From contig NZ_VWNA01000001.1 in assembly GCF_009600605.1 (NCBI RefSeq), forward strand, positions 248,001 through 312,000: a DNA stretch of 64,000 nt, given 5' to 3'. Below the pieces are notes generated by a model. The model did no database searches and was not told where the DNA came from. It was given only the letters and a program-made list of their open reading frames with translations. The DNA comes from Segnochrobactrum spirostomi. GTDB lineage: Bacteria; Pseudomonadota; Alphaproteobacteria; Rhizobiales; Segnochrobactraceae. Position numbers and translations under genes: made by a program. Shown here in pieces: positions 33,101 to 41,151 of this stretch (within the stretch, counting starts at the first letter, position 1; every line of letters starts with the position of its first letter).

Positions 33101-35719
33101 GGACAGATCGTAGCGGCCGCTTCCGTAGGCCGACAGATACAAATGGGAGCTCTGCGAGATCGTCAGCGTCCCGCCGGTCTGGATGATCGTGCCGGTGCCC
33201 TGGTTGGCGGCGCCCGTCTCGCGGTTGCCGAGCACGAGGCTGGCGGGGCCGTTGGCATCCGTCTGGACCACCACCGTGCCGGTGCCGCTGATATTGAGGG
33301 TCCCGGCGCTCGCCGCGCGCGATCCCGTGTTCCGGCCGAGGTCGTTGAGGCCGCCGACGAGATTAAGCGTGCCCGCAGAGATGTTGTAGGTGCCGGTGCC
33401 AGCCTGGTTGCCGATGTTCAGGGAGGCGCAATGGCTGAGATCGCCGCACGTCGCGGCGATGTTCACGATGCCACCCGTTTGATTGACGACGCCGGTGCCG
33501 CCCCAATCGCCGACCTGGAGGGCGGTGCCGATATTGAGCGTGCCGCCGGATACGATGAGCGAGGCGTTGCCGCCGGTTCCCGTGCCGACCGCGAGATAAT
33601 CGACCGCGCTGGTGCCGGAGGTGACCGCGATCGCGCCGCCCTGGAGGTAGCTCTCGCCCCCGGCAATGGTGGCGTTCGACAGCGTCAGCGTTCCGCTGCC
33701 AGCCTTCGTGAAGGTGCCGTACGAAGAATTCCAGCCGAAACCGGTGTTGGTGATCGTGCCCGAGAACGTCGTATCGGTGGCGCTGTTGACGGTCAGGTTG
33801 CTGGTGTTGGTGGTGACGTTACCAGCGCCCGTCAGCGCGGAAATGGTCTGGTTCGCGGTGATGTTGAGCGTGGCGCCGGAGGCGACGCTCACGGCCGTCC
33901 CGGTGGGCAACGCACCGGCCGCGCCCGCGGTCAAAGTGCCGCCCGAGATCGTGGTCGATCCGCCGTAACTGCCAGCGCCGGTCAGAACTACGGTTCCGGC
34001 ACCGCTCTTGGTGAGCGCGCCGGAGCCCGATATCCCTCCACTCAGCGTGGTCGATCCCGTCGCCTGGCTGAGCGTCGCCGTGACCCCGCTGTTGATCACC
34101 AAGGCGTTGGCGACGCTCAAGCTGCTCGAAAACGACAGCGTCGAACTGCCCGTGAACGTCAGCACGCCGCTGCCGAGGGCGGAGTTCGTGCCGACGACGA
34201 GCGTGTCCTGCGCCAGGGTCGTGCCGCCCGAATAGGTGTTGGCGCCCGACAATGTCAGCGTGCCGGCGCCGGTCTTGGACAGCGCGCCCGATCCTGAAAG
34301 GACTCCCGACAGCGTCGTGGAAAAATTGTTGGTGTTGATGGTCGCGGTCGTGGCGCTCTGCAACGTCATCGCGTTGGACGTCGTGAGAGCGGACGAGGCG
34401 AGAAGCGTGCCGCCACCGAAATTGAACGTGCCCGTTCCGCGAATGCCGTTCGCGCCACCGACGGAGAGCGTGCCACCGCTCAGATTGAATGTGCCCGTGC
34501 CGGAGCCGAAGCTAATATAGCTTGAGCCTGACAGGGTAAGCGTTCCCCCCGTGAGGTTGACCGTACCGGTGGAGCCGGACACGCTGGCGAGGATGAGCGT
34601 GGTGGCGACGTTCGCCGAACCGCCCGAGACGTTGAACGTCCCGGTGCCGCCCGATGCTGCGCCGAAGATGATCTGGGCCGAACCGCCCACATTCTGGACC
34701 GAAAGCGTGCCGGCGGAGAGATTGTAGGTGCCGGTGCCGCCCGTGCCGTAATTGCTGACGTCGCTGCCGAACCGGATCGGATTCTGGAGCGCGAGCGTCA
34801 CCGTGGAAGCCGCACCATCCTGGGTGATGGTGCCGGTCCCCTTGGAGTCGCCGACATAAAGCTGTCCGCCGGCGAAGCTGCCCGTCGTCATCGAGAACTG
34901 GGCGTTGTCCGAGATCGTCAGCGTCCCGCTTGACGCGGTGCCCGATCCCCCGGAGCCGGACGTGCGGGAGCCGATATAGGCGGTCATCCCGCCCGAGCTG
35001 GAATCGAAAACGGCGTCGCCGGAAAGGGCATAGGTTCCGGTGCCGCCCTGGGTGCCGAGATCAAGGGAGCCGGCGCTGCTGAAGCGCACCATGCCACCGG
35101 TCTGATTGAAATTGCCCGTGACGTTCGTGCCGCGGCCGATGGCCAGGCCGCCGTAGTTCAGGCTTCCGGCATTGGCGACGTAGAGCAACTCGCCGCCGGT
35201 CATATTGATCGTGCCGTCGCCACCGGTCGTGTTGGTGGCCCCGCCGCCGACCCAGATCCGGCCGATCGAGGTTCCGGGAGCGGTGCTGGTGTCGGCGAGG
35301 TTCACCTGAAGGGTGCCGCCGGAAATGTTCAGCGTGCCGATTCCGCCGTTACCGATCTCCAGCCGGCCGGCGCTCGTCCCCGACGTGGTATTGACCGTCA
35401 GCACCGAACCGGACTGCAGCGTGAGGGTCGCGTCGCCGCTCGCCGTCCCGATGTCGAACGGCGAGGTGTTGAACGTCAGGTTGAGGGACGTCGCGCTCCC
35501 CGGCAATGTCCAGTCGGGACTCGCAACGAACGTACCACCGCCCTGGGCGGTGATGGTGTCGGGCTGTCCGGAGTCGATCCCCGCTTGGACGGCCGCCTCG
35601 AAGGCTGCCTGATCCGTGACCACGACGGAAGCCGCACGGGCGGAGACCATCGCCGCGCCCTGCAGGGCGAGCGAAAGCGCGGCAGCGCCTGCGTAAAGAC
35701 GCGCGGACCGCGCGCTCAT
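8265..35719 (-). CDS. Giant PATR-repeat autotransporter (type Va), interrupted by a 1-base frameshift
   Basis: This is a surface-exposed, adhesin-like autotransporter of about 9,151 residues once one missing base is restored. The start ATG at 35719 precedes a signal peptide of about 29 residues ending SARA. A GTG at 35779 would extend it by 20. Residues 60-440 hold short GTGTFNLSGGTL-type repeats. Next come two Cys-pair modules, then several thousand residues of passenger-associated transport repeats (SGTNTYTGGTTISAGTLQ), three internal passenger-end modules and a C-terminal beta-barrel of about 280 residues ending in the outer-membrane signature WKF. As sequenced, the frame runs from the start to a stop at 17108 (6,223 codons counted from the GTG). 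A second open frame of 2,934 codons continues to 8265. Repeats continue without a break across the junction, and a homologous copy 4,770 bp away is intact, so one gene is inferred. Apart from the two Cys pairs the passenger is essentially cysteine-free. Ligand unknown; adhesion or autoaggregation is the usual role. Confidence 0.9.
11380..13800 (-). repeat. 2.9-kb-period in-frame duplication, copy A
   Basis: This block matches 14272-16690 at an offset of 2,892 bp (964 codons). It includes the passenger-end module and several 88-residue units. Identity is high up to about 13.4 kb and weaker to 13.8 kb. It is nested with the 4.77-kb duplication, since its partner lies in that unit. Confidence 0.78.
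11575..12385 (-). repeat. Internal passenger-end module, copy 3 (C-terminal-most)
   Basis: A module of about 270 codons different from the surrounding PATR units. In coding order it has GGGGSIGGSVTLASG, LSPGTSGTAATLSIGGALTV, NDRIAVTGDLTLSGGLV, AGSYRLIDYGGSLTV, AVAGQVNLIAIVDGVSTQWW, GGSGTWNGSAANWTNVDG and VSASGLQFAVSGYSV. Segments of this kind usually occur near the end of an autotransporter passenger, before the barrel. Copies occur at +2,892 and +7,661 bp. Confidence 0.8.
14272..16690 (-). repeat. 2.9-kb-period in-frame duplication, copy B
   Basis: Partner of 11380-13800 and also part of copy A of the 4.77-kb duplication. The shared ancestry of 11.4-13.8, 14.3-16.7 and 19.0-21.5 kb gives three related copies of this segment. 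Confidence 0.78.
14467..15277 (-). repeat. Internal passenger-end module, copy 2
   Basis: Near-identical to 11575-12385 at an offset of 2,892 bp, with only scattered third-position changes visible, for example around 14640 and 14770. The same tryptophan-rich block (STQWWNGGG, GTWNGSAANW) is present. Confidence 0.8.
17135..17140 (-). other. Frameshift site: C6 run where the repeat copy has C7
   Basis: At 17135-17140 there are six consecutive C (G on the coding strand). The equivalent site in the tandem copy, at 21904-21910, has seven. The flanking bases agree except for one substitution (A at 17132, T at 21901). With seven bases the coding strand reads through as Ile-Gly-Asp-Gly-Gly-Ala-Ser-Gly-Ser-Ile, matching every other repeat. 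With six it runs into a stop at 17108. This may be a sequencing error or a genuine slippage event. Confidence 0.85.
18809..23310 (-). repeat. 4.77-kb in-frame duplication, copy B
   Basis: Partner of 14040-18540. It carries the intact C7 version of the frameshift site at 21904-21910. It encodes the same series of units, including the passenger-end module near 19.24-20.05 kb and the VISGSGALRAAGGGTVVLTG unit near 22.47 kb. Confidence 0.85.
19236..20046 (-). repeat. Internal passenger-end module, copy 1 (N-terminal-most)
   Basis: Near-identical to the copies at 14467 (offset 4,769) and 11575 (offset 7,661). The encoded protein is almost unchanged, while some synonymous positions differ. Confidence 0.8.
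23195..25490 (-). repeat. 3.5-kb-period in-frame duplication, copy A
   Basis: This block repeats at 26693-28985 with a constant offset of 3,498 bp (1,166 codons). From about 23.23 to 25.0 kb the two are nearly identical, with scattered single substitutions such as one near 24820/28320. They diverge gradually beyond 25.25 kb. The 1.2 kb between the copies holds unrelated repeat variants such as the STVTSGRAVSLSGSNTIST unit. Confidence 0.82.
26693..28985 (-). repeat. 3.5-kb-period in-frame duplication, copy B
   Basis: Partner of 23195-25490 at an offset of 3,498 bp. The repeat order (QNGTTISAGTLQ, IHADGALGDTSKSLSLSGG, ADTHTGGTSISGGTLQ and so on) is the same in both copies, so a multi-unit segment moved as a block rather than single units converging. 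Confidence 0.82.
30800..31830 (-). repeat. N-terminal Cys-pair module, copy 2
   Basis: Diverged paralogue of 32840-33830. It contains IQGGEAFVFGGSIAVTSG, GAQVGDFGGTGTVNQTGG, NISATCGSTSDCASLNIGNQ and FNLGGGTIQVIGAALGTS. The C-x5-C spacing is conserved although the residues between the cysteines differ, which argues for structural use. Confidence 0.72.
32840..33830 (-). repeat. N-terminal Cys-pair module, copy 1
   Basis: A module of about 330 codons with IAGGESYLQGGAIAVTSG, ALQVGDWGGTGVVNQTGG, NIAATCGDLSHCASLNIGNQ and FNLGGGTIQVIGAALTTS. It carries one C-x5-C pair, in a protein that otherwise lacks cysteine. A diverged copy lies about 2 kb further on at 30800-31830. The pair may form a small disulfide loop in the beta-helix. 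Confidence 0.72.
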
Positions 35720-35946
35720 CCATGCCGAGCCTGCCAACTTCCACCCCCGTCCGCGCGCCACCAACAGGCACGGAGACACGCAGCATCACGCGCCGCTTAT
35801 CTCGAATCGAGGATAGAGTGACCACTTTCGCGTGCACAAACAATCATATTTTCGTCATATGACTGAAACGCAAGCCTCGCACAAGCCAGCCGTGCGCCGA
35901 CCGCGCGAAAAGGTATTATCCGCACCCAACGGTCGAAGATTTATCC
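35720..35946. promoter_or_regulatory. Putative leader/promoter region of the giant autotransporter gene
   Basis: This 227-base gap upstream of the autotransporter ATG is AT-richer than its surroundings. On the minus strand a possible -35 TTGTGC and -10 TATCCT are 18 bases apart (about 35809-35838). An imperfect dyad (tatctcga/tcgaggata) lies next to it near 35797-35816. The ribosome-binding site before 35719 is weak (GGCAGG). The promoter assignment is tentative. Confidence 0.3.
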
Positions 35947-36459
35947 TCAAGCGACGCGGTCTTCGATGCGAAAGCGCACGATGCGCGCAATTTGAGCCAG
36001 GGCTGTCTCTCGCTCGGTCTTGCTATTGTTTCCGAGTCGAGCCTCGAAGGACGTCAATATGATATTTTTGGTTGCATTCTTCACCGCGAGAATGAACGGA
36101 AATCCGAAGGTCTCGCGATAGCGATCGTTGAGGGCGGTGAAGCGGGCGAACTCCTCCGGCGTGAGGCGGTCGAGACCTATCCCGGCCTGCTCCCGCCGCG
36201 ACTCGGCCGCGATCTCACCTGCGATGGCGGCCCGTCCCGCGAGGTCCGGATGGGCGCGGATGAGGGCGAGTTGGCGGTCGGGATCGGCTGAAAGGATCGC
36301 GGCCTCGAACGCGGCGATCATCGCCTCCCGCGAGGCGAACGGCCGCGCCGCCGCGGCGGCCTCGGCGACCCAGGGCGAATGCTCGGCGACGTCGCCGAAG
36401 GCCGCGACGAAGGCCTCGGTCGCGAGCGCGTTGATGTCGGACATGGTGCGTGCGGTCAC
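35947..36459 (-). CDS. uraD: OHCU decarboxylase (UraD)
   Basis: UraD decarboxylates 2-oxo-4-hydroxy-4-carboxy-5-ureidoimidazoline to (S)-allantoin, the last step of urate breakdown to allantoin. The 170-residue protein shows the family signatures RAHPDLAGRAA (catalytic His), EQAGIGLDRLTPEEFARF, LNDRYRETFGFPFILAVK and a C-terminal helix (ETALAQIARIVRFRIEDRV). A GTG at 36459 was preferred to the ATG at 36444 because it has a strong GGAGGGG site eight bases upstream and the ATG has none. It lies 67 bases downstream of puuD on the same strand, which supports a joint role in urate catabolism. Confidence 0.93.
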   Translation of the reverse strand: MTARTMSDINALATEAFVAAFGDVAEHSPWVAEAAAAARPFASREAMIAAFEAAILSADPDRQLALIRAHPDLAGRAAIAGEIAAESRREQAGIGLDRLTPEEFARFTALNDRYRETFGFPFILAVKNATKNIILTSFEARLGNNSKTERETALAQIARIVRFRIEDRVA

Positions 36460-36526
36460 GCCTTCCCCTCCCCTTCAAGCGGACATTTTTGTCAGAACGG
36501 AAGTCTCGGGACGGATCGGCCGGCCG

Positions 36527-37708
36527 TCAGCGATGGGCGTCGATCCAGGCGCCGAGTTCGCGGCGTTCGGCCTCCGTCATGCCGGTCTCGTTACCGAGCG
36601 GCATGACCTGCGCCTGCACGGCCTGGGCCTCGATCTGCGCACCGTACCGCTTGAGCGCGGCGACGTCGTCGAAGACGAGGCCCTTCGGCGGCGCATCGAT
36701 GCCCTGATGGGTCGGATGGGCAGCGTGGCACATGGTGCAGTGCTTGTTCACGAGCGCCATCACTTGCGCGTCACTCACCGTCGCGCCGGTCGTCGGGACG
36801 GGCTTCGGCCACGTCATCCACACCATCAGCCCGAACGCGACGGCGGCCACGGGCAACGTCCAGGAATATTTCTCGAACGGGTCATGAGCGTCGTGGCGGT
36901 TGAGGAAATGGCGCACCGCGCCGCCTGTGACCACGACGAGGCCGACGACGAGCCAGCCCTTCGGGTGGCCGGTTAGCATCGGATAATGGTTGCTCACCAT
37001 CATCAGAAGCACCGGCAGCGTCAGATAATTGTTGTGTAGCGAGCGCTGCTTGCCGGCGCGGCCGAGCGCCGGGTCGGGCTTTTCCCCGGCGATCAGCGAG
37101 GCGACGATCTTGCGCTGGTTCGGGATGATCACCCCGAACACGTTGACCGCCATGATGGTGCCGATGAAGGCGCCGACATGGATGAAGGCGCCGCGCGGCG
37201 AATAGACATGGGTGTAGAGATAAGCCGCACCGAGGATCAGCGCGAACACCGAGACGGCAAGCAGCGCCGGACGCTCGACCAGCGGCGACTTGCACAGCCG
37301 GTCATAGATGAGCCAGCCGGCACCGAGCGACAAGACCGAGATCAGCACCGCTTCCGACGGAGCCATCTCGAGGATATTCGGGTCGATCAGGAAGAGCCGA
37401 GCATTGAAATAATATTGCAGAATGAGCAGTGAGAAGCCGGTCACCCAGGTCAGGTAGGCTTCCCACTTGTACCAGACGATATCCGGCGGCAGCTCGCTCG
37501 GCGCCACCATATATTTCTCGACGTGGTAGAAGCCGCCGCCGTGAACCAGCCAGGCGGTGCCGTACACGCCCGGATTCATGCGCTCGCGCTTCTTCAGCTC
37601 GAGATCGAGGGCGATGAAGTAGAACGACGTCCCGATCCAGCCGATACCGACGACGAGATGGGCCCAACGCGCGGCGAGATTGAACCAGTCGAGGATGAAA
37701 CCGCTCAT
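36527..37708 (-). CDS. puuD: Urate hydroxylase PuuD (membrane, cytochrome c fused)
   Basis: PuuD oxidises urate to 5-hydroxyisourate and passes electrons to the respiratory chain instead of O2. The 393-residue protein starts with a membrane domain of about eight helices (FNLAARWAHLVVGIGWIGTS, then VHGGGFYHVEKY). It ends with a cytochrome c-like domain whose haem motif is CTMCH, followed by HPTHQGIDAPPKGLVFDD. That fusion is the family signature. It lies between uraD and the LsrB-like regulator on the same strand. No soluble cofactorless uricase or HpxO is present in the window, so PuuD is the likely urate oxidase here. Confidence 0.93.
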   Translation of the reverse strand: MSGFILDWFNLAARWAHLVVGIGWIGTSFYFIALDLELKKRERMNPGVYGTAWLVHGGGFYHVEKYMVAPSELPPDIVWYKWEAYLTWVTGFSLLILQYYFNARLFLIDPNILEMAPSEAVLISVLSLGAGWLIYDRLCKSPLVERPALLAVSVFALILGAAYLYTHVYSPRGAFIHVGAFIGTIMAVNVFGVIIPNQRKIVASLIAGEKPDPALGRAGKQRSLHNNYLTLPVLLMMVSNHYPMLTGHPKGWLVVGLVVVTGGAVRHFLNRHDAHDPFEKYSWTLPVAAVAFGLMVWMTWPKPVPTTGATVSDAQVMALVNKHCTMCHAAHPTHQGIDAPPKGLVFDDVAALKRYGAQIEAQAVQAQVMPLGNETGMTEAERRELGAWIDAHR

Positions 37709-37792
37709 GTTCCACGGAATGTGAGGAAGGACACAACCTTGGAACTGTAGCAGGAACCGTGCCGAAGCCCAGCGGTCCCGGCGGCGCGTTCC

Positions 37793-38683
37793 TCAGTGCG
37801 TCCACTCCTCCGCCTTGGCGACGATGAAGTCGCGGAAGGCGCGCACCCGGGCGGTGCTCTTGAGCTCGGCCGGATAGACGAAATAGGTGTTGTATTCGGG
37901 CAGTTCCGCCTCGGGAATGAGCTGCACCAGCCCGGAATCCGGCTCGATGATGTAGTCGGGCAGAAGCCCGATGCCGATGCCCCGCTGGACCGCCTGCTTG
38001 ATCGCCACCACGCTGTTGATCTTCAGCGTCGGGCGCCGCGACTGATCGGCGGCGCGGCCGGCGGTCTCGGCCCAGTTCATTTCCCGCAAGTAGCTCGCGC
38101 CCTGCTCGCCGAAGGTGATGAGCCGGTGCTGATCGAGCTCGGCGACGCTCGACGGGCTGCCGAAGCGGCGCAGATAGGCGGGCGACGCGTAGAGATGGAA
38201 GTGCACCGTGAACAGCCGACGCTGGATGAGGTCCGGCTGCACCGGCTGGCGCAGGCGGATCGCCACGTCGGCCTGCCGCATCGAGAGGTCGAGTTCGGTG
38301 TCGTCGAGGATCACCTGCAGTTCGACGTCCGGATAGATTTCGAGGAACTCGTTGATCCGCGAGGTGAGCCACGTGGTGCCGAGGCCGACGGTGGTTGTCA
38401 CGCGCAGCACGCCCGACGGCTTCTCGCGGGAGTCCGCGAGCCGCGCCTGGACGGCGTCGAGCTTCATCATCACGTCGCGGGCGGTGCGGAACAGGAGATC
38501 GCCCTGCTCAGTCAGCAACAGGCCGCGGGCGTGGCGATGGAACAGGGGAATGCCGAGTTCCTGCTCGAGGGCGCTGACCTGACGACTCACCGCCGACTGG
38601 CTCATGTTCAGCATGTCGCCGGCATGGGTGAAGCTGCCCGCCTGTGCCGCGGCATGAAAAATCCTGAGCTTGTCCCAGTCCAT
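37793..38683 (-). CDS. lsrB: LysR-type regulator, LsrB/VtlR family
   Basis: A 296-residue LysR regulator with a winged HTH at residues 5-62 (LRIFHAAAQAGSFTHAGDML, SQSAVSRQVSALEQELG) and a substrate-binding domain. The start MDWDKLRIFHAAA, the segment SGVLRVTTTVGLG and the tail RAFRDFIVAKAEEWTH match the LsrB/VtlR group of Rhizobiales. That group links redox or envelope stress to metabolism and small-RNA control. Its position 129 bases downstream of trxB is the usual neighbourhood. It precedes puuD by 84 bases, so read-through into the urate genes is possible. The symbol is assigned by similarity recalled from known proteins, not by a search. Confidence 0.88.
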   Translation of the reverse strand: MDWDKLRIFHAAAQAGSFTHAGDMLNMSQSAVSRQVSALEQELGIPLFHRHARGLLLTEQGDLLFRTARDVMMKLDAVQARLADSREKPSGVLRVTTTVGLGTTWLTSRINEFLEIYPDVELQVILDDTELDLSMRQADVAIRLRQPVQPDLIQRRLFTVHFHLYASPAYLRRFGSPSSVAELDQHRLITFGEQGASYLREMNWAETAGRAADQSRRPTLKINSVVAIKQAVQRGIGIGLLPDYIIEPDSGLVQLIPEAELPEYNTYFVYPAELKSTARVRAFRDFIVAKAEEWTH

Positions 38684-38812
38684 CGGCTCGTTTTCGCCCC
38701 TCGTTCCGCGTGTCGCCCTTCGTCGCCCGCCCGGCCGATCCTACGGCCGAGCCAGTCTGAAGGAGCATTCTTGTCCGAAGCCCGCAGCGGTCACGGACCT
38801 CGGCCTTTTATC

Positions 38813-39781
38813 TCAAGCCGCCTCGACGTCCGCCGGCACTTCGGCGTGCGCGAGGAAGCGCTCGACCTCGAGCGCGGCCATGCACCCCATCCCAGCGGCC
38901 GTGACGGCCTGACGGAACACGTCGTCGGTGACGTCGCCGGCGGCGAACACGCCCGGAACGCTGGTCGCGGTCGAATCGGGCGCCGTCCAGATATAGCCGC
39001 CCGGCTTCATCCGGAGCGTTTCCTCGAACAGATCCGAGGCAGGTTGATGGCCGATCGCGACAAAAACGCCATCGACCGTGCGCTCGCTGAGTTCTCCCGT
39101 CACGATATTTTTGAGCCGGACACCGTTGACGACCGCAGGTTCGCCGCCGCCCACCACCTCGTCGAGCACCGTATTCCAGATCACCTCGATCTTCGGGTGG
39201 TCGAACAGGCGGCGCTGGAGGATCTGCTCGGCCCGGAAGGTGTCGCGCCGGTGCACGATCGTCACCTTGGACGCGTGGTGGGTGAGGTACAGCGCCTCCT
39301 CGACCGCGGTGTTGCCGCCGCCGATCACCAGCACTTCCTTGCCACGATAGAAGAAGCCATCGCAGGTGGCGCAGGCCGAAACGCCGAAGCCGCGGAACTT
39401 CTGCTCCGACGGCAGGTCGAGCCAGCGCGCCTGGGCGCCGGTCGCGATGACCAGCGCGTCGCAAGTGTAGACGCGGCCGGTGTCGCCGGTCAGGCGGAAC
39501 GGCCGGCGCGAGATGTCGACCGAGACGATATGGTCGTAGATCATCCGCGTGCCGACGTGCTCGGCCTGCTGGCGCATCTGCTCGACGAGCCACGGGCCCT
39601 GCACGGCATCGACGAAGCCCGGATAGTTCTCGACGTCCGTGGTGATGGTGAGCTGTCCGCCGGGCTGGATGCCGGCCACGATGACGGGCTCGAGCATCGC
39701 GCGGGCGCCGTAGATCGCGGCCGTATAGCCCGCGGGTCCGGACCCGATGATCAGCATCTTGGCGTGAAGCGGTTCGGTCAT
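38813..39781 (-). CDS. trxB: Thioredoxin reductase
   Basis: TrxB passes electrons from NADPH through FAD and a redox-active disulfide to thioredoxin. The 322-residue product has the FAD motif GSGPAGYTAAIYGARA near residue 13, the active-site pair CATC (SACATCDGFF, about residue 138), the NADPH motif VIGGGNTAVEEAL and the closing FAD motif VFAAGDVTDDVFRQAVTAAG. The ATG at 39781 has a GAGGA ribosome-binding site five bases upstream and gives the normal N-terminus. An upstream in-frame start at 39808 adds only nine unlikely residues. Confidence 0.95.
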   Translation of the reverse strand: MTEPLHAKMLIIGSGPAGYTAAIYGARAMLEPVIVAGIQPGGQLTITTDVENYPGFVDAVQGPWLVEQMRQQAEHVGTRMIYDHIVSVDISRRPFRLTGDTGRVYTCDALVIATGAQARWLDLPSEQKFRGFGVSACATCDGFFYRGKEVLVIGGGNTAVEEALYLTHHASKVTIVHRRDTFRAEQILQRRLFDHPKIEVIWNTVLDEVVGGGEPAVVNGVRLKNIVTGELSERTVDGVFVAIGHQPASDLFEETLRMKPGGYIWTAPDSTATSVPGVFAAGDVTDDVFRQAVTAAGMGCMAALEVERFLAHAEVPADVEAA

Positions 39782-40314
39782 GATGTCCTCGGTGCAGCCG
39801 GGGTGCACGGACCCCGGACGGACGGGCGGCGGACGCCTGCGCGATCCCTCTCGCCGGCCGGCTCGCTGCTCTCAACGCGTTCGCTCGTCTCGACGCGCCG
39901 GAGCGACGCGCCCGATAAGGCCTGCGGGCGCGCCCGCGCAACCTACGGCGGTCGAGATCGAGCCCCACAATTCACAGCGCTCGTCTCCGTTCTGCCACCA
40001 AGTGTGCAGACAACGGAACATTGACAAGACATTGCAGGCGAATTTGCTGTGGGCAAGACGGCGTATTCATCACCCGGATGTCATGGATTGCCCGCCGTTG
40101 GACAGCAAGCGGGCTCGACAGGCGGCACGCCTTGTCCTATGCCGTTTGTTGCGAATGGTTTTCAAGATTTGGAGTTTGTCCGGCTCCCGATCGCAAGCGC
40201 TCGCGGACCGCGCACCGCGGAGCCCTGCCGCCGACGGTCACCCGCCCGAGGACAACGCCGCGGGCGAGCGGGATCGGCCAGAGTTCCGGCGGATGCCGAC
40301 AGGAAAGATGGAAC
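39782..40314. other. Non-coding region between divergent trxB and oxygenase genes
   Basis: This 533-base stretch holds the promoters of trxB (minus) and of the oxygenase gene (plus). A TTGACA hexamer occurs at 40022-40027 on the plus strand, but no good -10 follows at normal spacing. Open frames that cross the region show no family motif and are Arg/Pro-rich. No tRNA or hairpin terminator was recognised. Confidence 0.5.
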
Positions 40315-40998
40315 ATGAGCACAGTTCTCGACGCTCCCGGTGCCGCTGCGGTGAAAGAGCGGTTTCTCGCAGCACTCACCGGCGGCGATCAGCGCGGGAC
40401 GCCCTACCGACATTGGCTCCTCGACGCAGCCCTCCCCGCGGACGACATCGCCGATCTGCAGCGTATGCCCTTCCCGGCCCCGTCGCTCGACGGCGTGTCG
40501 GGGACCCGTGAGGCTCACAACGCGACGCGCGTCTACTTCGATGTCGACAACCGCAAGCGGTTCCCGGTCTGCGAGGCGGTGGCCGCCGCCTTCCAGGACA
40601 CCGGCATGGTGAGCGAGATCGCCCGCATCACCGGCAGCGACCTCGACGGAACCTATCTGCGCATCGAATATGCCCAGGATACCGACGGCTTCTGGCTGCA
40701 GCCGCACACCGACATCGGCGTGAAGCGCTTCACCCTGCTGATCTACCTCTCCGACGACCCGAACCATGCGGAGCTCGGGACCGACATCTACGCCAACAAG
40801 GAGACGTGGGTCGGCCGTTCGCCGTTCGGGCCCAACAAGGCGATGATCTTCGTGCCGTCCGACCATAGCTGGCACGGCTTCGAGCCCCGCCCGATCCAGG
40901 GCGTGCGCAAGTCGCTCATCATCAATTATGTGACGACCGATTGGCGCGCCCGCGAGCAACTCAGCTACCCCGACGCGACGGTCAAGGTTGCTGCCTGA
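40315..40998 (+). CDS. 2-oxoglutarate/Fe(II)-dependent oxygenase
   Basis: A 227-residue non-haem iron oxygenase of the prolyl-4-hydroxylase-like cupin type. The iron facial triad is visible: His131 and Asp133 in LQPHTDIGVKRF and a distal His in SDHSWHGFEP (184 or 187). The 2-oxoglutarate-binding Arg198 follows in GVRKSLIINYV. The ATG at 40315 has aggaaag upstream, and the frame upstream of it is not protein-like. Similar small oxygenases occur beside sugar, lipid or amino-acid modification genes, but nothing here fixes the substrate. A strong hairpin terminator follows the stop. Confidence 0.85.
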   Translation: MSTVLDAPGAAAVKERFLAALTGGDQRGTPYRHWLLDAALPADDIADLQRMPFPAPSLDGVSGTREAHNATRVYFDVDNRKRFPVCEAVAAAFQDTGMVSEIARITGSDLDGTYLRIEYAQDTDGFWLQPHTDIGVKRFTLLIYLSDDPNHAELGTDIYANKETWVGRSPFGPNKAMIFVPSDHSWHGFEPRPIQGVRKSLIINYVTTDWRAREQLSYPDATVKVAA

Positions 40999-41058
40999 CC
41001 GACGTCTGAGATGAGGCGACCGCCGAGGTCGCCCGCTCCCTTTCGAAGCCGAAACGAA

Positions 41059-41088
41059 AACGGCGGACCGAGCGATCGGTCCGCCGTT
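41059..41088. terminator. Bidirectional rho-independent terminator
   Basis: A 13-bp perfect stem (41059-41071 with 41076-41088) closes on a GCGA tetraloop. It is flanked by an A-rich stretch on one side (gaaacgaaaa) and cgtcgtttt on the other. It separates the oxygenase gene (plus) from the convergent miniprotein gene (minus), so it can serve both. Confidence 0.85.
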
Positions 41089-41151
41089 CGTCGTTTTGGA
41101 AAGGGGTCGACCGGATCGGGATGCGCCGGAGCGCCGCCGACACGGATCAGA

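Noticed and set aside
8265-35719. CRISPR array or satellite DNA
   Set aside because: The repeats are 200-270 bases, code for protein in one frame without stops, and lack the short constant repeat plus unique spacer pattern; no cas gene is nearby.
37796-40024. Plus-strand 742-codon frame across lsrB and trxB
   Set aside because: It covers two well-supported minus-strand genes and shows only complementary low-information sequence.
40022-40050. TTGACA as promoter of the oxygenase gene
   Set aside because: No acceptable -10 hexamer follows at 16-18 bases, and the distance to the ATG is nearly 290 bases.
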